DNA from: Daphnia pulex
Taxonomy: Eukaryota; Arthropoda; Branchiopoda; Diplostraca; Daphniidae
Direction: 5' to 3'
Assembly (NCBI RefSeq): GCF_021134715.1
Contig: NC_060021.1
Location: 6,324,001 to 6,388,000, forward strand
DNA length: 64,000 bases
A program made the position numbers and the translations under genes. Positions within the stretch are counted from its first letter, which is position 1. The number at the start of each line of letters is the position of its first letter. The notes below the pieces were generated by a model. That model saw only the letters and a list, made by a program, of their open reading frames with translations. It was not told where the DNA came from and did no database searches. Shown here in pieces: positions 1 through 14,821 of this stretch.

Positions 1-889
1 AACTTGCAGATTAGGCCAATTTTGCACCGGTCAGACAAGTGAAATGCCAAATTCAACATTACGATGGGTCTCCAGAGACATGTTTTCGATAAAAACCAGC
101 CCTTCGGTATGACTTTTCCAAGTGTGCATCGGGAAATACTGCCAAGTGTTAAGTTTTTTTCCTCGAAAATAGATGGCGTGTTATTATTTTGTTTGACTAG
201 TCGTCTGCTTTTCCTTTTTCTTCGTTTGAGCACTGTTTGGTGTTTTCAGTTTTGGATATGATAATTTATGGTAATTTATTAGTGAAATCGTCGTTTTCCA
301 TATTATTGAAACCGAAATATTACAGTTCTGTGGTGACTAATGCAAGGTCTATTAAAAAAAAAAAAAAAAATTATCGGTCGGCCGTTATCATCAAGTCTTC
401 ATTCGTTCTTCAAAACACACAGGTGAATCCACAACAGTTTGTTAAGGATTCCTTGCATTCACTCTATATAATAATCCAATAAATATATATTTTAAGATGA
501 GTTTGTTCGGTAAATGTTTCAAGAACACAGTGCATCCAGCTTTGCAAGATTCAACAAATTAATACTCACTACTCAGTAATAAACTTCACACCAAGATATT
601 AAAATAAGTTTGGCCTAGAAATCAATAGTGGTGAAAACAGCTCATTTTTCACAATTGCGAAAACCCAATCCATTTAATCAAGAGGCAGGTTTCTTCTTTA
701 CTTCAGGTTTATAATTTATTTCCTAACTTGGCGGCTTAATCTGAATCTGACGCAAAAACTAATCTGCTTTTCGTGATGCTCATCAAATTGACTTAAGATT
801 TCATGTTTCCTTGACAAAAATCGTAAAATCGCTGAAATTTGTAAAAAAAAAAACGAAGTCTACAGGAAAATTCACGAATTTTACCAATT
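1..889. other. Non-coding flank left of the inverted repeat
   Basis: I see no supported gene here. The stretch is AT-rich with short A runs (352-369 and 843-853), and its small open frames have no splice-site or motif support. It may contain 5' parts of the spliced transcript proposed for the adjacent repeat arm, since a few short stretches (for example around 310-325) loosely resemble the reverse complement of about 5345-5370. That similarity is too weak to extend the repeat. Confidence 0.4.
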
Positions 890-2438
890 TTCCGTTAATA
901 TTGTAGATTTGCATGTTAAATAGATAAGTCTGAAATAGCTATCTAAATAATTTGAATGTTTCGTCATAGAGAAAGCTGCTTAGCTGCTGGAGTTATCTAG
1001 TCTTTATCCTCACTTGATTAATTTCGTGCCAGCTACTGAAAAAAGGTCGTGACGAATTCAAATTTAGCTGCGTGCTGTCTGCAAACAAGCAATCCAGTTG
1101 GCTGTCGCTAGGTGGCTAAAATGATGTCCACCAGGTTGCGCGAGTGTCTTCAGGGACAAATGGGCTGCTGGTCGTGACGTTGTCACGAGTCGTGCGTGCG
1201 TCGTCCAAATGTCCAATGCACCAGCAAATGTAAGTATTTTTATCCAATTTCCTACTAAAGTACTAAGTCAATATGACTAGAGATCAATTTGCAATTGTAA
1301 TGCCTTGCCAACTATAACTTCCTTTGTAAAATTTGAGATATCATTCTGTTGTAATGTGTAGTTTTCTTTTACTCCTGGTATTCTTTTGTCATAATAAGTC
1401 ATGTGTAATTGTGTACACACTATGTTTTCCTATGGTAATTTTTATACTTCCTTAAATAGGTCTGTGCTGGTTACTTTGTTGCAGCCAGCTGGCGATAGGT
1501 TTTCCTTTTGCAGGCTTGCTACCTGTACTGGTTGCAACTTTTGTCACATACAGAAACAATTCTAAAGCGGGTAAGGGAATCGTGAGAATTGTGGCTTTTC
1601 GAAAAGTCCATTTTCTAATCTGCTTTAATTCAGTTTTTAAAAGCAAGTCGAAGATCTTTCCTTTCTCCATTTTTTTGCTGCCCTGTTATGAAGATGTGTG
1701 TTTGACAGTGTCTACTATATATTGCAAGACAAAAATGTGATGAAAACAGACAATATGAAATGGTAATATGTACTAGTATGATAAATCAAGTAGGCTAGCA
1801 TTTTGTTCTTGGTGTCGAAGATAAGTGAAATCTTATTTTGTGCTTCAAAATAGCCTTAGTGGAAAGTTCTTGCAAAGAGTTGTACATTTTTTTAATGAAG
1901 TAAAACAGAAATTCCCTTTATTTTTAAAAACCTGCAGAATTGAAATCTTTGTGATGTGATGATCTTTGATCACTTTGATTTCTTTTTCTCTAGTTAAGTG
2001 TATATTAAAAGTAAATCATTATTGGTATCTTTTTTTCACATTTCCAAATGTTATTGGTTTATTAATGTTCTTTTACTTTGTAGGTCTCCATGGTCAGTTT
2101 GGTGGTACAGTGGTTTTGCAGTCATTTTCCAGTTGAGAGATGTGCTGAAATGGAGCTTGTGCAGACTTGCAGTTCAACACCATACTTTAATGTGTCATTT
2201 GCCTATTTTGAAATCCATGCAGTATATGCAGTGCAACAGTTGGGTAATAGTCAATGTTGCCTGATGGCTGTCGGGCTTATTTTATCGGCTTCGTTTTGTC
2301 GATATGTCGTCTCTTGCTACCTGTACTGACGTTTAGGTAATGCTTGAAGTTTTGTTCAGTTGTCGACTTTTAATTAAAATATTTTCTTTTTTTTTTTCAG
2401 TTTAATCGTTGCTGCTGTTCCATATACTTGACCCATTG
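890..2438 (+). repeat. Left arm of a long inverted repeat
   Basis: This roughly 1.55 kb arm matches the reverse complement of 2974-4495 almost throughout, with scattered substitutions and small indels. One example is an extra stretch near 1540-1565 (ending ...attctaaagcgg) that is absent from the other arm. The outer end is blurred: clear similarity starts near the taatattgtagattt stretch at about 896. The inner end is sharp, at the ...cttgacccattg sequence ending at 2438. The spacer between the arms is about 535 bp. This was read by eye; no alignment was computed. Confidence 0.9.
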
Positions 2439-2500
2439 TACCGGACGATCTGTTTAATACAATTTGTTATATTAATTGTTTGTAATTCTAATTTTTATGT
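1010..2500 (+). ncRNA. Candidate spliced non-coding transcript, left copy
   Basis: Good splice sites define a possible four-exon transcript on the plus strand: exon to 1229 (donor GTAAGT), 1460-1570 (donor GTAAGG), 2084-2336 (donor GTAATG) and from 2401 (acceptor after a long T tract). Each of these sites is kept at the mirrored position in the right arm. The only sizeable frame in exon 3 differs between copies by a 2-base indel near 2230, so a protein is unlikely. The function is unknown. A 3' end near 2500 is a guess from the AT-rich sequence that follows. Confidence 0.45.
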
Positions 2501-2572
2501 GATTTATTAATTAAATTCGAAACATATTTTTATTAAATGTTTTTTATTTATTAAAAAGACCGTCCGGTACAA
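2436..2572. mobile_element. MITE-like AT-rich element at the repeat centre
   Basis: A 137 bp AT-rich block is bounded by near-perfect terminal inverted repeats of about 23 bp. The left end starts TTGTACCGGACG and the right end is the reverse complement of the same sequence, with two mismatches across the 23 bp. It has no coding capacity. It sits exactly where the left arm stops matching the right arm. I see no convincing target-site duplication, so MITE is the best description but not proven. Confidence 0.5.
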
Positions 2573-2973
2573 GCTGCAGCCAGTCGAGCAGGGGGTGACA
2601 CTGCCCGACTGACTCGACCAGGAAGATTACCCGGCCATGGTTAAGAGAAACCGGAAAAAGAGCGAAGAGAGTTGAGGAGTAGTTATTATGAGAGCAGTGT
2701 GTCATAGTAGGCTTCCGGCTTAGACTCATGACCCTTCAACAGATTTCATCGAATCATGCGCCTTGCAAGTCCCCGTTCGACCAAACATCTCCCTTCCTCC
2801 TGGTTGTCGCAGCGAGTGAGTGACCACTGGCGGGCGTTGGTTAGTGGTTATTTAGGGAAACGGGGCCACTGAAGAAGGGAGCCCAGATATGCGCTTTAAT
2901 TTATATCTACATCTACATAATTTATTGACGAAATGACGAGTCTTGAATTTCAGCAATCTCTCCTCAGTGTTAC
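2573..2973. other. Unique spacer between repeat arms
   Basis: About 400 bp of single-copy sequence lies between the MITE-like block and the right arm. It contains a possible polyadenylation signal for the minus-strand copy: AATAAA read on the minus strand near 2920-2930. There is also a GC-richer portion (2580-2870) with no coding signal that I can support. Confidence 0.35.
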
Positions 2974-4390
2974 CAATGGATCAAGTATATGGAACGGCAG
3001 CAACGATTAAACTGAAAAAAAAAAAGAAAATATTTTAATTAAAAGTCAATAACTGAACGAAACTTCAAGCATTACCTAAACGCCAGTACAGGTAGCAAGA
3101 GACGACATATCGACAAAACGAAGCCGATAAAATAAGCCCGACAGCCATCAGGCAACATTGACTATTACCCAACTGTTGAACACTGCATATACTGCATGGA
3201 TTTCAAAATAGGCAAATGACACATTAAAGTATGGTATTGAACTACAAGTCTGCACAAGCTCCATTTCAGCACATCTCTCAACTGGAAAATGACTGCAAAA
3301 CCACTGAACCACCAAACTGACCATGGACATGCACCTACAAAGCAAAAGAACATTAATAAACCAATAACATTTGGAAATGTGAAAAAATATACCAATAATG
3401 ATTTACTTTTTATAAACACTTAACTAGAGAAAAAGAAATCAAAGTGATCAAAGGTCATCACATCAGAAAAATTTCCAGGTTTTTTTTAAATAAAGGGAAT
3501 TTCTGTTCTGCTTCATAAAAAAAATTTACAACTCTTTACAAGAACTTTCCACAAAAGCTCTATTTTGAAGCACGACATAAGATGTCACTTGTCTTCGACA
3601 TCAAGAACAAAATGCTAGCCTACTTGATTTATCATACTAGTACATTATTACCTTTTCAGATTTTCTGTTTTCATAACATTTTTGTCTTGCAATATATAGT
3701 AGAGACCCTCTCAAACACGCATTTTCATAACAGGGCAGCAAACAAATGGAGAAAGGAAAGATCTTCGACTTGCCTTTAAAAACTGAATTAAAGCAGATTA
3801 GAAAATGGACTTTTCGAAAAGCCACAACTCTCATGATTCCCTTACCCGCTGTGACGAAAGTTACAACCAATACCTACGGCTAGCAACTAGCAAGCCTGCA
3901 AAAGGAACACCTATCACCAGCTGGCTGCAACAAAGTAACCAGCACAGACCTTTTTAAAGAAATATAAAAATTACCATAGGGAAACACAGTGTGTGCACAG
4001 TTACACATGACTCATTATGACAAAAGAACACCAGGAGTAAAAGAAAACTACACATTACAACAGAATGATATCTCAAATTTTACAAAAGAAGTTATAGTTG
4101 GCAAGGCATTACAATTGCAAATTGATATCTAGTCATGTTGACTTAGTACTTTAGTAGGAAATTGGATAAAAATACTTACATTTGCTGGTGCATTGGACGA
4201 CGCACGAATACAGACGTCACGATCAGCATTCTGAAGACACTCGCGCAACCTGGTGGACATCATTTTAGCCACCTAGCGACAGCCAATTGGATTGCTTGCT
4301 TGCAGACAGCACGCAGCTAAATTTGAATTCGTCACGACTTTTTTTCACTAGCTGGCACGAAATGAATCAAGTAAGGATAAAGACTAGATT
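2915..4390 (-). ncRNA. Candidate spliced non-coding transcript, right copy
   Basis: On the minus strand the same exon pattern as in the left arm is visible: exon ending at 4180 (donor GTAAGT), 3846-3949, 3076-3334 and a last exon from 3011. Every GT and AG is retained. Small indels relative to the left copy (for example two extra bases near 3176-3180 and changes just after the acceptor at 3334) shift any reading frame, so a structural or non-coding role is more likely than a protein. It would be transcribed towards the left copy (convergent). Confidence 0.45.
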
Positions 4391-4495
4391 ATTCCAGCAG
4401 CTTTCCCTATGACACAAAACACAAATGATTTAGTTAGCTATTTCAGATTTTCCTTAACTTCTCAACATAAAAATCTATGATATTAACAGAAAGTA
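2974..4495 (-). repeat. Right arm of a long inverted repeat
   Basis: This is the reverse complement of 890-2438. The arm starts at the caatggatcaag sequence (2974) and clear similarity fades around 4490. It differs from the left arm by point changes and small indels, so the duplication is not brand new and is not a trivial assembly mirror. The arms could fold into a stem of about 1.5 kb if co-transcribed. Confidence 0.9.
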
Positions 4496-5490
4496 TGAAA
4501 TTATGAATCACGATAAAAAATAATACTTACAATTTTCTGAAGAAAAGAATAATTTTTCAGCCTTTGGCTGTAAGGCAGCAGCAGCATCGGTTTATCTGTG
4601 TTTGAGTTCCAACTAACTTTGGCATCAAACAGTTAGTTATGTTGAATCTAAAAGAAATATGTCAATAAATATTCCAATATTATTGCTATAAACTAAAGTT
4701 ATTGCAACCTACTGCTTTAGTAAAATATTGAGAAAAATACAATACATATTGGTATGTGCCCTGCATCTTTTCATGTGACTTTCTTCCCCAAAGTTGCTGC
4801 AATCTATCTGAGGATTACCCATGGCCTTGATTATGTTCTCGTAGCTTTCTCTATGAAAGAAAATAAAGTTTATCACATATTCACATTAAAAAAAGTTAAA
4901 AAATTCTTTAAGAAAGAATAATACTTGTCTGTCACTGCATTATTTGTAGAAAAAACATGTTCAGAAAAAATAACACATGTCCACACTAAGTTAGTGACCT
5001 AACAAGATCAATAGAAACTCCAGAAAATATCAACTAAATTGGTGAGGAGGTATTCACAAAATTGTGATTCAGCTATTATTGGTTTAAAACTCTCAAGACT
5101 GCTCAACGTCAATAAGTGTTGAGAAACACGGTGAAGTAAAATCAAGTGTTACTTCTGACTCGTGAAACCGCATAGGTATCACGCCGGATCACTTTCCAAT
5201 TTCCGATCACACACGACTTGCTGATGCTTGACTTAATCACGGATTCCTTGCAGTACACAAGAAAGCAATGAATACTAAATAATTCGAGAGAAGAACTAGA
5301 GTTCTTTACGAAATTAACCAAAAAAAGGATAAAAATTGCAAAGGTTCCCAAAAAATTTCTGCTGTAATATTTAGGCTGAAGAACCAAAACAAAACAAACG
5401 AAAAGCAAACACCGTACAACGACAGCAACGTAAGAAAAAAAAATGTCGACTTTTTAAGTTTAACGCCAACGACTCCATGAATCCAGATTA
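4496..5490. other. Intergenic, between the repeat and POLR3A
   Basis: About 1 kb of AT-rich sequence with no supported gene. It contains the 3' flank of the minus-strand POLR3A gene at its right edge and may contain 5' exons of the minus-strand repeat transcript at its left edge. An 88-codon minus-strand frame at 5142-5408 has no recognisable motif and composition like its surroundings, so I do not call it. Confidence 0.4.
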
Positions 5491-10709
<5,219 letters not shown>

Positions 10710-11642
10710 TTTTTGGCTTCTTTCTACAGTCGTGTAACGAAAATTAAACACGTGTAACTTACACGACAAAGGAAATTTTAACCGAACAGATGTTGGAACC
10801 GTTGGAACTTACAAGTTACAACAGAGACCGCAACTGTGATGTTGCCAAATATATTATAGATTCGGAGGGTATTAAAAACAGTATTAATAAAAATCAACCA
10901 AAAAGAAGCTAATTAAAATTTTTGAATTTCAGAAGTTTAAATCTGCTACCTAATATAAATAATGAAGATATTCAAATATTATAAAAATTGAAAAAAACGT
11001 TTGCGCTAGTATTTTAGTCATAGACAAAGACCACTGGTTGAAGCTCTTCATAAGAAAATTAACATGGCCAACTGTCGCCAGAATTCTTGCTACCCTTCCT
11101 CCGATTTCTCCAATCTTGGACTACTTATCCTGCCCTCTAGTGTACGTTTTCATCTCTACACTCTGCTTACTTCTATTCAATTGCAATGATTCAATGGATT
11201 TCTCTGCTTTTGTAATTAGCAAATGTCAAAATTAAATACAATTTGACTTCTTAATAAAAATGTTTAAGGCAAAATTACCTAAAACTATTAAACGCCAGCA
11301 AAGAATTTTACCAAGACAGAAGGAAAACAATCGTCGTCTGCAAAACCCTTCGTAGCCTCGGTGCAGTACAGTACTTTGTCCGCTAGAGGCACTACAAGCA
11401 CTCCAAGAACTCGGGGTCAGTAGGGATAGGGCTAAAAGGATAGCACATGCGAAACCAGTCTTCTTTATCTATGTTTTAGTGCAGCTTTAGCAAAAGCATT
11501 GTTTACACACACCGACACACGTGACCACAGCAGTCCACAGAAGCACTCATTCTCATTCATACTGCTGAGAACTTTGCCTGTTACTGTTCGACGTTCGTAC
11601 TAACTTTCTACGAATAGCAAATTAAAGTATTTGGTTAGGAAT
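10710..11642. promoter_or_regulatory. Shared divergent promoter region of POLR3A and the TFIIB-like gene
   Basis: About 930 bp separate two divergent start codons, 10709 (minus) and 11643 (plus). It must hold the minus-strand promoter and 5' UTR of POLR3A on the left and those of the TFIIB-like gene on the right. I see no clear TATA box at a supportable position. The right part (about 11290-11600) is less AT-rich than the left. A 65-codon frame at 11038-11235 has no support and is not called. Confidence 0.45.
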
Positions 11643-12858
11643 AATGTCATTAGGAGGTGGTTTTCGGATTGGGATTTGCCCTTCTCATCCCCATTACCCC
11701 TCGATATGATTATCGTTCCAGCGACCGAATTTGCTCAGAATGTGGTTTAGTTGTTGAAGACAGGTTATTGGAATAGCTATTCTGGGTTTAATAAGTACTT
11801 TTCCTGGCTAATTTTTTTATTCTGCCTTCTCTAGAGTGGATTATGTCGGCTCAGAATTAGAATGGCGAACATTCAATTATAAAGCAGCTTATGCGGATCC
11901 TTCACAAATTGGTGAGGCAGAAAACACTCTACTGGACGGGACAAATCTTTCAACAATGTTTGGGCCCAATGATTTCGATGTTTTCGTAGATTTTGGAGCA
12001 GCATTCAAAAACTGTCAAGTAATTTAATTTGCTAAAGTTTTGTTTGTAAAATCTATCATTTTTAAACCTAACTTCTTCCAACTGTATTTTTATTCAGATG
12101 AGGAGCTCAGACCAAACTCTTGTCAATGCTTATAAAGAAATAAGCAACATGGCTGATCATATCAACTTATCGAGAACCGTTGTTGACAGAGCAAATTGTC
12201 TTTTCAAGAATGTTTATGATTGCAAGAACTTAAAAGGACACAGCACTGATGCTAGTGCATCAGCCTGCCTATACATAGCTTGCAGGTGTGTAATACTCAA
12301 CTATTTTGGTACTGTTCCAATGAAATTTTGTATTTTATTTATTTATTTTTCTTTGGTTTCCAAAGGCAAGAAGGTGTCCAACGGACTTTCAAGGAATTTT
12401 TCGCCGTCATCAAGATAGACAAGAAAGAATTTGTAAGATGTTACAAAATCATTCTCAAAGCATTAGAAACTTCAGTCGATTTTATGCCACGTTTCTGCTC
12501 AAATCTTGGTATGCAATTAAGAAAAGTTACCGTTAATTTAATAATTTGTTAATAATTTTAACCCATCAATTTAATTTTAGGATTGCCTGCCATGGTCCAA
12601 CGAGCGGCATCGCATATTGGACGCAAAGCAGTGGAGCTTGATGTCGTTCCTGGACGTTCATCAATATCAGTTACTGCAGCCGCCATCTACATGGCTTCCC
12701 ACGTCTCAGAAAATAAATTGACAAAGAAAGAGATAGGTGATATTACTGGAGTGTCCGACGTCACCATCCGCCAATCGTATGAATTGATGTACCCTCGTGC
12801 CGCAGAGCTGTTTCCTCCGGAGTTCAATCTAATTACCAGCCAACTACCCCAACGTTAA
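11643..12858 (+). CDS. Divergent TFIIB (GTF2B-like) gene with a frame break in the zinc ribbon
   Basis: Related to transcription factor IIB, which bridges TBP-DNA and RNA polymerase II. Five exons: 11643-11763, 11835-12018, 12098-12285, 12366-12508 and 12581-12858. The zinc ribbon half CPSH is in the ATG frame, but that frame stops about 9 codons later (TGA at 11706-11708). The second half, ...[13 protein letters not shown], lies in another frame. Inserting one base near 11700 would restore the family's 15-residue His-to-Cys spacing, and the exons total 914 nt, one short of a multiple of three. Downstream, both cyclin folds are recognisable ([37 protein letters not shown]). Compared with human it lacks about six residues after ETSVD and has two extra in GSELEWRTF. 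Introns are present, so it is not a retrocopy. It is a decaying or fast-evolving paralogue, or the break is a sequence error. Confidence 0.8.
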
Positions 12859-14821
12859 TCGGAGAACAGAAGTTTTTTTGGTTATCACTACTGAACCTGG
12901 AAATTGATCTCTCTTTTTTTTCTCATCTTTTAAACAGTTAAAAATGTGATTCGCTACATTTCGGTCCTAAACCCATGCTCTGTTTCACCTTAATAGCTTG
13001 TAATGTGTGACATCCATGTCTTCATCTTTACAAAATTTCGTATCAACAGTTTTAAAAATTGAGTTTTAACATTTTTTTACACATCTGGCACGGTGTCGAG
13101 CAAATTAGGAGAACAATCCAGAAGTATTATTAGTAGTTTCAACACTCGGGAGCACAGCGTTGGAAAATGTTCGAAGTTATTGATGATAGATTTACAGCAA
13201 ACGTTTCTATCTGCTCCCTAGCGGATTTGTGTCATTCTAGCTATTTCTTACTGCCTTCACGTATCTTGGTTTGCTAATAAGAAGAATGTACATGGCTTGT
13301 TTTCTCTTCATTCGACGTTGCTTATGGTTATTGACGACTTTTCTTGATTGGCTAGTTACATTTGTGTTTAGCATACGTACCTTATGAGCTAGGATTGACG
13401 CCGTCTTTTTTGTTAATTGATTGAACTCCTTGAGTAGTAGCAGCAGCTGTGGCCTCAGGTTGGCTGCCGAAATCGCAACAGTTAGCTGGAAGTCTGAAAA
13501 ATTAGATAGCGAAAGTCTATGTTTGCTCACTCTTTCGAATTTAGCAGATAAATCTTGAATAAAGCCTAGTAATCAATTCTTAATTAATATTGTGTTTTTT
13601 TTTTTTAAATTATGATTCATCATTATTTATTAACACTGATTCAGCCAGCATTTAATTAAAAAACCAAAACTAACTTATATTTTACCTTTAAGTAAATGCT
13701 CTTATAAACAGTTCGAACTGCACCGAACGTAAGTCAACTAAAGCAGAACTATGGTTATGGTTCATCATTTATTCTCATACACATTATGAAAATAGAATTT
13801 CTGTTTATTTCATGACCAAGTTTTACTGTTCTAATCTTTAATTGAAAACGTGCTGGGATTGAATCAGGACAAGTTTTGTTAGAGGACAGGGGCGTCCCTA
13901 CTAAATATAGTCCGTTCATATGGAACGATATGGAATTCACAATTTCGTTTGCATAGTAAATAAACGTGTATTTCTGTTTTCATCACGATGGTATCAGGAA
14001 AGGAAAAGTAACGATTGAATAAACAACAACCAAACGGAGAAAATGTATTCATACAGCGAGCTGCACTTTCTTGTATAATCATCAAATCATATATATATAT
14101 ATATATACTTTATATATATTTATGTATATGCGTGGGGTGCAGTGGCAGCGGCGAAAAGGAGTTATTAATCAAATGTATGGCCACAGCTCACAGCGGCCGC
14201 AAAAGTATATACGCAAAGGCACGTGATTATCATCGACACATAAACACAAGGCACACACGTCATAATGCAACAGGCAAATAAATTAAAGAAACATGAAGGA
14301 CGACACGATATAATTCTTTCAAAATGTTCAACTGTGTTGTTGGTTTTACTTCCCTCCTCCTACCCACAACCTTGTCTCTTTTCCTACATCCAGCCGTCCG
14401 CCAAAAACAAATACATTTGGGTCGGACACATGACCAATTTTAATTCGAAATTAAATTTTCAGAGAGAGAGAGAGAGAAAAAAGGAAAGAAAGAAAACGAA
14501 ATATGACACAATCACACACACAGAGAATAGAAAGAAAAACAAAAGACAACCGAGAGCACGTGATGCAGAAAAGACAAATCGAAAAAAAAAGAAACAAATT
14601 TCACTGGTGCGTTTGGGAAGTGCGTGTGGTACAGAGGTAAGAGCTGCCCCAATGATAATCAATCATTTGGCTCGTGCAAATAGAACCAAGAGACACGGAA
14701 CTGGTTGCACTAACGAACTTTCTGAAAGTCACCCACAATTGTTGTCCTGTTTTCCCACACTTTCATTAATTTATTTCAATAAGGATTTTCACTCGAGTGT
14801 TTTTTGTTTTTTGGTTAAGAT
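12859..14821. other. Intergenic, between the TFIIB-like gene and SARM
   Basis: About 2 kb between convergent genes, so it holds the 3' UTRs of both. A minus-strand AATAAA at 14775-14770, 47 nt past the SARM stop, is a plausible SARM polyadenylation signal. A 97-codon minus-strand frame at 13237-13530 opens only with GTG. It contains a possible acceptor (after 13500) and donor (near 13380), so it might be a small spliced exon, but I cannot identify it. An AT dinucleotide run lies at 14089-14107 and a GA-rich run at 14460-14500. Nothing else is supported. Confidence 0.4.
14089..14107. repeat. (AT)n microsatellite
   Basis: A run of about nine AT dinucleotides is followed by a second imperfect tatata block to about 14130. 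Simple repeat in intergenic DNA with no sign of function. Confidence 0.8.

Noticed and set aside
2544-2729. 61-codon minus-strand frame across the repeat centre
   Set aside because: Overlaps the AT-rich MITE-like block and unique spacer; no motif or splice support.
2573-2973. Possible tRNA-like sequence in the repeat spacer
   Set aside because: A gttcgacc-type stretch near 2780 resembles a B box, but no matching A box or cloverleaf could be drawn.
13237-13530. 97-codon minus-strand frame, possible small gene
   Set aside because: Opens only with GTG, the intron it would need is unusually short, and no family is recognised; left as a remark in the intergenic entry.
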